From Azolla caroliniana (lineage: Eukaryota; Polypodiophyta), in the NCBI GenBank assembly GCA_043228905.1, contig JBHGNT010000004.1, forward strand, positions 9,548,001 through 9,612,000: a DNA stretch of 64,000 bases, in the 5' to 3' direction. Below are positions 59,051-64,000 of the stretch, one piece after another. Position 1 is the first letter of the stretch; every line of letters begins with the position of its first letter. Under the pieces are notes generated by a model. That model was not told where the DNA came from and ran no database searches. It worked only from the letters and a program-made list of their open reading frames with translations. The translations under genes and the position numbers were made by a program.

Positions 59051-60000
59051 GGATACAACGAGTACATGGCGCATCACTATGCATACATGACACTTGTAGC
59101 GGATGTGCGTGAGCTGGAGAGCTACGTAGAAGCGGAGAAGGACGCAAATTGGTGTGCCACAATGAAGGAAGAGATGTGCGCATTAGCGAAGAATGAGACT
59201 CGGGACCTGGTTGACGCACCGAAGGGTGTAAAGCCGATCGGATGCAGATGGGTGTATAAAGTGAAATACAACACCGACGGCTCTGTCAATTGCTATAAGG
59301 CCCAGTTAGTAGCGAAAGGCTACTCGTAGAAGTACGGCATGGATTATGATGAGACCTTCACGCCAGTCACGAAGATGACTACCATGCGAGTCCTGCTAGC
59401 CGTAACAGCGGCGAAAGGGTGGCACTTACATCAAATGGATGTAAAGAACGCGTTCCTACAAGGTGATCTCAAGGAACAGGTGTACATGGTACAACCCCCC
59501 GGATTTCTATCCGAACAAAACACTTCGGTAGTTTGCCGACTGAGGAATTCCATCTACGGACTTAAGCAAGCACCACGAGCCTGGAACGCGAAGAGTACGC
59601 AACAGTTTCATAAGATGGGTTGCGTCGTCGAAGTCGGCCTCTTCACTATTTGTTCGACAAGGTCAACAAGGACCAGTTAGCCTTCTTTTGTATGTTGATG
59701 ATTTGGTCATTGCCGGTGCCGACCTGAACGAAATCCGCCGCGTGAAGTGTCAACTTGCGGCATCTTTCGAAATGAAGGATCTTGGAGACCTTCATTACTT
59801 CCTCGGGATCGAAGTGATCTGTACCCCCGAAGGCATATTAATTAGCTAACGCCACTATGTGCTGAATATGCTCTTCAAGTTGTAAGCACATCTCGCCCCT
59901 TTAGACAGAAACATAAAACTTCGCCGATATTGGGGAAAGGTGTGCCACCCGACACGGTTCCGAAAAATTGTTGGAAGCCTCATATATTTGATGATTACTC
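59051..60000 (+). pseudogene. Copia-3 reverse transcriptase
   Basis: GYNEYMAHHYAYMTLVADVR, PKGVKPIGCRWVYKVKYNTD, TAG (Q), then MDYDETFTPVTKMTTMRVLL, HQMDVKNAFLQGDLKEQVYM, IYGLKQAPRAWNAK and, after a frameshift near 59630, LLYVDDLVIAG with an intact YVDD box at about 59690-59707. KDLGDLHYFLGIEVI follows. A deletion near 59880 removed FGM-x-NCKP. It has fewer stops than Copia-1. Confidence 0.92.
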
Positions 60001-60650
60001 GGCCGGACCTCAGCTACCCGGTCGGACTGATCAGTCAATTCATGTCGCAGCTTACAACCGAACATTTTTAGTGTGCACAAAGGATATTGCGATTTGCCAG
60101 CGGCACGAAAGACATGGCGTTCCTATATCGGGCAGGCGTAGCCGAACAATTAGTCGGCTACACGGATGTCGATTGGGTCGGAAACGCTCACGATCGTAGA
60201 TCCACATCCGGATACGCATACTTTCTAGGCAGTGCGGCGATTGTGTGGAGCAGTAAGAAGCAGCCGATAGTAGCACTGTCGAGCATGGAGGCCGAGTATC
60301 GAGGGGCGACTGTCGCTACGTGCGAAGTCATTTGGCTAAAACGGCTATTACGGGATCTGTATGTAGACGTGTCTAATCCGACGACGATCTATTGTGACAA
60401 CCTTAGCAATATCCACCTTGCGAAGAACGTCGTATTCCATGCCCGGACCAAGAACATTGAGGTGCATTACCATTTTGTCCGCGAGCAGGTCCTTTTAGGT
60501 GAAGTCGACTTGGTGTATGTTTCGACTGATCGGCAGATTTCCGACATCTTCACCAAGCCTCTTGGTCTCGACAAGTTGCGGCATTTCTCGGGTGAGTTGG
60601 GTTTGCGTCACCTCGACACGCCGTACTTGAGGGGGAGAAAGGAAGAATAG
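60001..60650 (+). pseudogene. Copia-3 RNase H
   Basis: 187 open codons from 60087: YTDVDWVGNAHDRRSTSGYA, SSKKQPIVALSSMEAEYRGA, WLKRLLRDLYVDVSNPTTIY CDN, ARTKNIEVHYHFVREQVLLG EVDLVYVSTDRQISDIFTKP and LRHLDTPYLRGRKEE, then TAG. All acidic active-site residues can be placed (D, E, D). This domain looks intact. Confidence 0.93.
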
Positions 60651-61058
60651 GAACAGGCACAAGAGCGTGAAAGGAGTAGAGGTGGTCATTGCGGCGGAAG
60701 TGACCATGACGCGGAATCAGATGAAAAATTCGATTTCGGGGTAGCTGAAGAAGCCAAAGAAAAGAGCAAGGGCCATAACCAGAGGGAAGACCCGAGGATA
60801 GCCAAATCAAGGGGAGATACAGCCAAGATGGGCGTAAAGTCCAAGACCAAGACGTGGTCTGATGGAGTCAAAGGCCTAAAAACAAGAGACGAATTGGAGA
60901 TAACCAATTCGGATGAGAGCAGAATTGAATCGGAAGTGTTTGATTCAATCGGAATGTTCCATTCGGATACGCCGAATCAACTGAATGCCGTGCAAAAAAA
61001 GGGCAGCGAAGGGCGCGCCGATACCGTGATAACAAGGGAGCTGAGAAGGGTCGGATGA
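60651..61058 (+). pseudogene. Copia-3 extra frame after the pol stop (conserved tail)
   Basis: Directly after the TAG the frame stays open for 135 codons to the TGA at 61056. It reads HCGGSDHDAESDEKFDFGVA EEAKEKSKGHNQRED, SKTKTWSDGVKGLKTRDELE ITNSDESRIESEVFDSIGMF and TPNQLNAVQKKGSEG. Copia-1 (23400-23736) matches in the same frame after the same stop. It is acidic and lysine-rich with no domain known to me. Copia-3 is longer at the end. Confidence 0.7.
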
Positions 61059-61180
61059 GCAAACAAGCTGACCGGCAGGGTCAAAGTGTGCGGAATCGAA
61101 TGGGTCGAGGAGCGTGAGCGAGGCGTGAAGCTAGAAGAAACCGGAGCGGTGATCCGGAAGTACCAAAAGCGCCTCATGTT

Positions 61181-61195
61181 GAGCTTGAGGGGGAG
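61181..61195 (+). other. Copia-3 polypurine tract
   Basis: GAGCTTGAGGGGGAG immediately before TGTTGAG of the 3' LTR. Confidence 0.85.
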
Positions 61196-61623
61196 TGTTG
61201 AGATTTAAGCTCAACATTGGCCGGATTGGCTGCGCAAGCCGAGAACCAAATCAGTTGGGACTGATCGGTTAGGCCGGACCGGTGCGTAAACCGGTGCGCA
61301 AAAAAGAAGTCGTAGCGGTGCGTAAACCACGAGGCCGTTGGAAATATATTCCACGTAGGAATATATTTTGGGAGATAGTGTAGAGCTCATTTATGAGCAT
61401 TGACGTACGTGTCAGTTATTCTGTCAGTCTGTATGGACTTGTATAAAAGTGCTCACTGAGCACATTCTATGTATATACTGAGTATTATTTTTTGAATAGA
61501 GTAGTGTGTATTCTCTCTCTCTCAGTCTTTCTCTCCCGCATACTGTGTTTGTCCAAGCTCTCCTTTAAACCTGTGTTTTCCTACATTCTGCCTTCTATTG
61601 CTTCCGCACGTTGTTTTTCTACA
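61196..61623 (+). repeat. Copia-3 3' LTR
   Basis: TGTTGAGATTTAAGCTC to TTTTTCTACA, aligned with 44221-44633. It has a 16-bp segment (CAGTTGGGACTGATCG-like) that the left LTR lacks. TATAAAAGTGCTCACTGAGC marks the promoter. Confidence 0.93.
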
Positions 61624-62900
61624 AAGGCATTACAAAACATGTTACAACCTATTCGGTTCAAGTTGTGGCGGAAGGGAGAAATGATGGGAGTGACATGGAT
61701 TTCATGGGACCATTGGGATACTCCTAAAAGGTTAGGTGGTGCAACAATATGGGATTTGGAAAGGCATTTGATGGCTTGTAGATTTGTATTATTACAAGAT
61801 ATATGTCAACAAGATCAAGCATAAATATCTATGATGCAATATTTTATTGAGCATGAAGGATTGGTGCATGGGAAAACAAAGATTCAAGCGTCATGGTGGT
61901 CACTACGTAATGGCAGTATTCCTCTAAAGATTCGTCATTCTGTATGTGGTCAACATTTGGTACGATCGTGGCAAGATGATTGAGAATATTGTAATTCATT
62001 ACAAAATGAATTGCTTGTTTCTTCTCTAGCGTTGTTTTGCCATGGGAAAGAGAAGTTGAGATCTCAATTCAATCATTTAGTTCGATTGGGGATTGTACAT
62101 TTGGAAGATGTGGTTGATAATGAATCTCAAAGGTTGTTAGATTTTGAAGATGCCAAGAGATGGTTATGTATTCACCCAAATTATGGATTTATTAGGGAGA
62201 AATTACAAGAGATACCATTGTTGCAAGGATCTTTGCCATTGAAAACAAAATTTGCACCTTGGGTCGATTGGCGGTTACAAGATGGTGCACGCTTGTTACA
62301 GGTCACTAGAAATATATTGTATCATCATGCCATGGCATCATTATCTTGGCTATCTCCTGAAGCAACAAAGTTGTGGAATGTATATAAGTCAGAGGCAAGG
62401 TGGTGGAAAATATTACGTGGTTGGCATTCCCATCTACCATTTCGTGCAACAGTATTCATATGGAGAGTCATGATTGGTGGGCTCCCATTAGGTTCAGCCT
62501 TAAAGAGACCAGGACTAGGGTCTAGCACTTGTTTCTTTTGCATTGTTCCATTGGAGGATAGTACACATAGGTTCATTAAATGTCCTATAACGTGTACCAT
62601 TTGGAAGTTCTTATCCGCCATTTGGCAAGTTTTAGCCCGTTGTTGTTTGAGACCTCAACGATGGGTTTTTTCTCAATATGCTCAAAATGGATCAAATGAT
62701 GAGATTGAGATATTGTTCTAATTTTTACGTTATTGGGGTCTACAACACAATTGGAATATGCATAATGCTTTCATGTTTGATAATAGACACGGGGTGGAAG
62801 CCTATATAAAGAAGCTGAAAGGTATATTATCATGTGGATTTTTTGGATGTTAGCGCATGGGGGGATCATTTCCTCAAATGCTTATTCAAGTTTTTTAATA
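61624..62900 (+). pseudogene. LINE reverse transcriptase end and zinc-binding domain
   Basis: KALQNMLQPIRFKLWRKGEM, MGVTWISWDHWDTPKRLGGA TIWDLERHLMACRF continue the LINE thumb cut by Copia-3. After single stops, FEDAKRWLCIHPNYGFI, KLWNVYKSEARWWKILRGWH, LPFRATVFIWRVMIGGLPLG, then CFFCIVPLEDSTHRFIKCP and TIWKFLSAIW form the zf-RVT domain found at the end of plant LINE proteins (C-x2-C-x8-H-x4-C). The frame 62011-62721 is open for 236 codons. Confidence 0.88.
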
Positions 62901-63360
62901 GCATTACACAACGTTCCTCTCCCTACATAGGCATATGATAGGTAGAGGAGACTAAGAAATGTTGTAACTAAGTGGATTTTACATAAACTTAATATAATTA
63001 TGTGCTTTTACCCAAAAAGAAGAAGAGAAACAAACAAACAAAGCTATATTAACGTCTTCGAAGGCCAAAATTGGCCCATGAGACAGTTGGTTTACAACAA
63101 AATGGGTATTTATCCAATTATCAAAACTAAAATAAAATAAAGTGAAAATAGAACTTAAGCTAAAAGAGTTCTAGTTACAAAACGTGGTATACGCTGTCGT
63201 GACGTGGCTCGTCCAAAAGCGTAGCATTGTGTAGACAAAAGATATCGTGAAGGTGAGGAAGGAATCACTAGGATTATGGACGGAAGGGATGAAAGAGTAG
63301 AGGTAGAGTAAATAGAGATCAACAAGATATGACAAGATAGGATATAGAATGATATTTGAC
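62901..63360. other. LINE 3' tail and gene-free sequence
   Basis: The LINE probably ends near 63020 in an A-rich tail (ACCCAAAAAGAAGAAGAG then AACAAACAAACAAAG). From there to 63360 I see no gene. The minus-strand frames at 63155-63397 show no domain. Confidence 0.5.
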
Positions 63361-63480
63361 AAACACGTTCGCGTTCACAAGTGGAAGGATTGCGCATTCC
63401 ACTTGTAGAATCTTCTTAAAACGAAGCAAATACACCCTCTCTACAAAAATTGGATGCACTAGTATCACATGTTCCTCAAC
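63361..63480. repeat. terminal part of a second copy of the inverted-repeat transposon
   Basis: It starts AAACACGTTCGCGTTCACAA, then GTGGAAGGATTGCGCATTCC ACTT, and later GATGCACTAGTATCACATGT. It is the same as the ends at 36141 and 41501 (inverted). The inner sequence beyond 63480 differs from the first copy, so it is another member or a rearranged one that runs past the window edge. Confidence 0.75.
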
Positions 63481-64000
63481 TTGATGAGAATTTGCAAATA
63501 TAAAAATACATGATAGATCTACGAGTGGAGATCAATGAAATCATGCAAGTTTAGACATGTTGATAAGTTAATGTAGGCAAAATAAAGTTCAACTATGGCT
63601 CAATATGGCACTATTGTGCGACAAGGGAAACACTAACTTAAAGACTTATATTAATTAGGTAAGTTTTACAAAAATATGAGGTGTACTTGTATCCATACTA
63701 ATAAAATGAGATATAATCTATACTTTGACCCATACGCGCATGTATGTAATTGTGGAAAATGTAGGATAGTGCACATTAGGATAAGTGATTGGAATAACTA
63801 ACTTATTAAAGTATTCAATACTTGTATTTAAAGTTGATCTAATCTATTGCTCAGTTTGTTCATATGAGATCAAACCATATGTGTATATAATTGTGCACAT
63901 TGTAAGGCAGTGAACTTTAGGATAATGTCGTGGAAATAACAAACCTATTAGGCTTTCATACCTGTATTTAAAATTGGTCTACTCTATTGCTTAGGTGATT
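63481..64000. other. gene-free AT-rich sequence
   Basis: No coding region or RNA gene is seen. There is a diverged direct repeat of about 170-190 bp: GATCAAACCATATG, TAATTGTG and GTGAACTTTAGGATAATG at 63875-63930 against TGACCCATACGCGCATG, TAATTGTGGAAAATG and GTGCACATTAGGATAAGTG at 63727-63785. Both are followed by GGAAATAAC/GGAATAACTAAC and TTATTAAAG/CTATTAGGC. Confidence 0.55.

Larger units (their letters stand above)
44221..61623 (+). mobile_element. Copia-3, copia element opened by two later insertions
   Basis: LTRs 44221-44633 and 61196-61623. The interior is gag, protease (to 45988), Gypsy-C (45989-54197), integrase (54198-55648), a non-autonomous LTR element (55649-59055 with its duplication), then RT, RNase H, the extra tail and the polypurine tract. 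Flanks are AAGC on the left and AAGGC on the right, which fits a 5-bp duplication with one lost base. The LINE frame resumes beyond it. It is the same family as Copia-1. Confidence 0.93.

Noticed and set aside
1-64000. endogenous pararetrovirus or other viral insertion
   Set aside because: No movement protein, coat protein or caulimovirus-type RT was seen; every RT in the window falls in copia, gypsy or LINE type.

Overview
This is a repeat-dominated stretch of a plant nuclear genome. The evidence is a broken R2R3-MYB gene of the MYB44 type, plant-style LTR retrotransposons (copia, primed by initiator Met tRNA, and several gypsy kinds), a plant-type LINE, and GT/AG intron boundaries. One chromodomain gypsy element looks like the self-priming Tf1 type. 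That would fit a large-genome, possibly non-seed plant better than a compact angiosperm, but the species cannot be settled from this window. Nearly every coding region is a pseudogene; I see no clearly intact host gene.

Layout. 1-4.8 kb: a minus-strand copia fragment running off the left edge, a plus-strand copia LTR with gag, then a gag fragment of a gypsy family. 4.8-17.0 kb: a minus-strand chromodomain gypsy element (Gypsy-B) with a second minus-strand gypsy element (Gypsy-A, 8.67-15.59 kb, 4-bp target duplication) nested in it. 17.0-18.3 kb: LTR-like remnants and a 30-bp minisatellite. 18.3-24.9 kb: a minus-strand MYB pseudogene split by a complete plus-strand copia element (Copia-1, 18601-24329, ATCAT target duplication). 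25.3-31.2 kb: a CT microsatellite, diverged tandem repeats, and two convergent unidentified genes whose intron and intergenic space is filled with a palindromic AGCTAATTAGCT satellite. 31.2-31.9 kb: a minisatellite carrying telo-box motifs. 31.9-35.9 kb: about thirteen tandem exon-plus-intron modules with mostly 159-nt, phase-symmetric exons.

35.9-63.0 kb is a single LINE opened by successive insertions. An inverted-repeat DNA transposon (36141-41501, TGAT target duplication) sits in ORF1; its empty site survives in a second LINE fragment at 34.8 kb. Copia-3 (44221-61623) sits in the reverse transcriptase. Copia-3 is itself opened by Gypsy-C (45989-54197, in the protease/integrase region) and by a young non-autonomous LTR element (55649-59050, GGATA target duplication). 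The last kilobase holds one end of another copy of the inverted-repeat transposon and otherwise nothing recognisable.

The copia pieces all belong to one family, with shared LTR motifs, gag and a tail beyond the pol stop. Gypsy-A, Gypsy-C and the 3.9-4.8 kb gag belong to another family, primed by tRNA-Trp. Many stops are CAA/CAG/CGA/TGG codons turned to TAA/TAG/TGA, as expected from cytosine deamination of silenced copies. All names such as Copia-1 and Gypsy-B are local labels.
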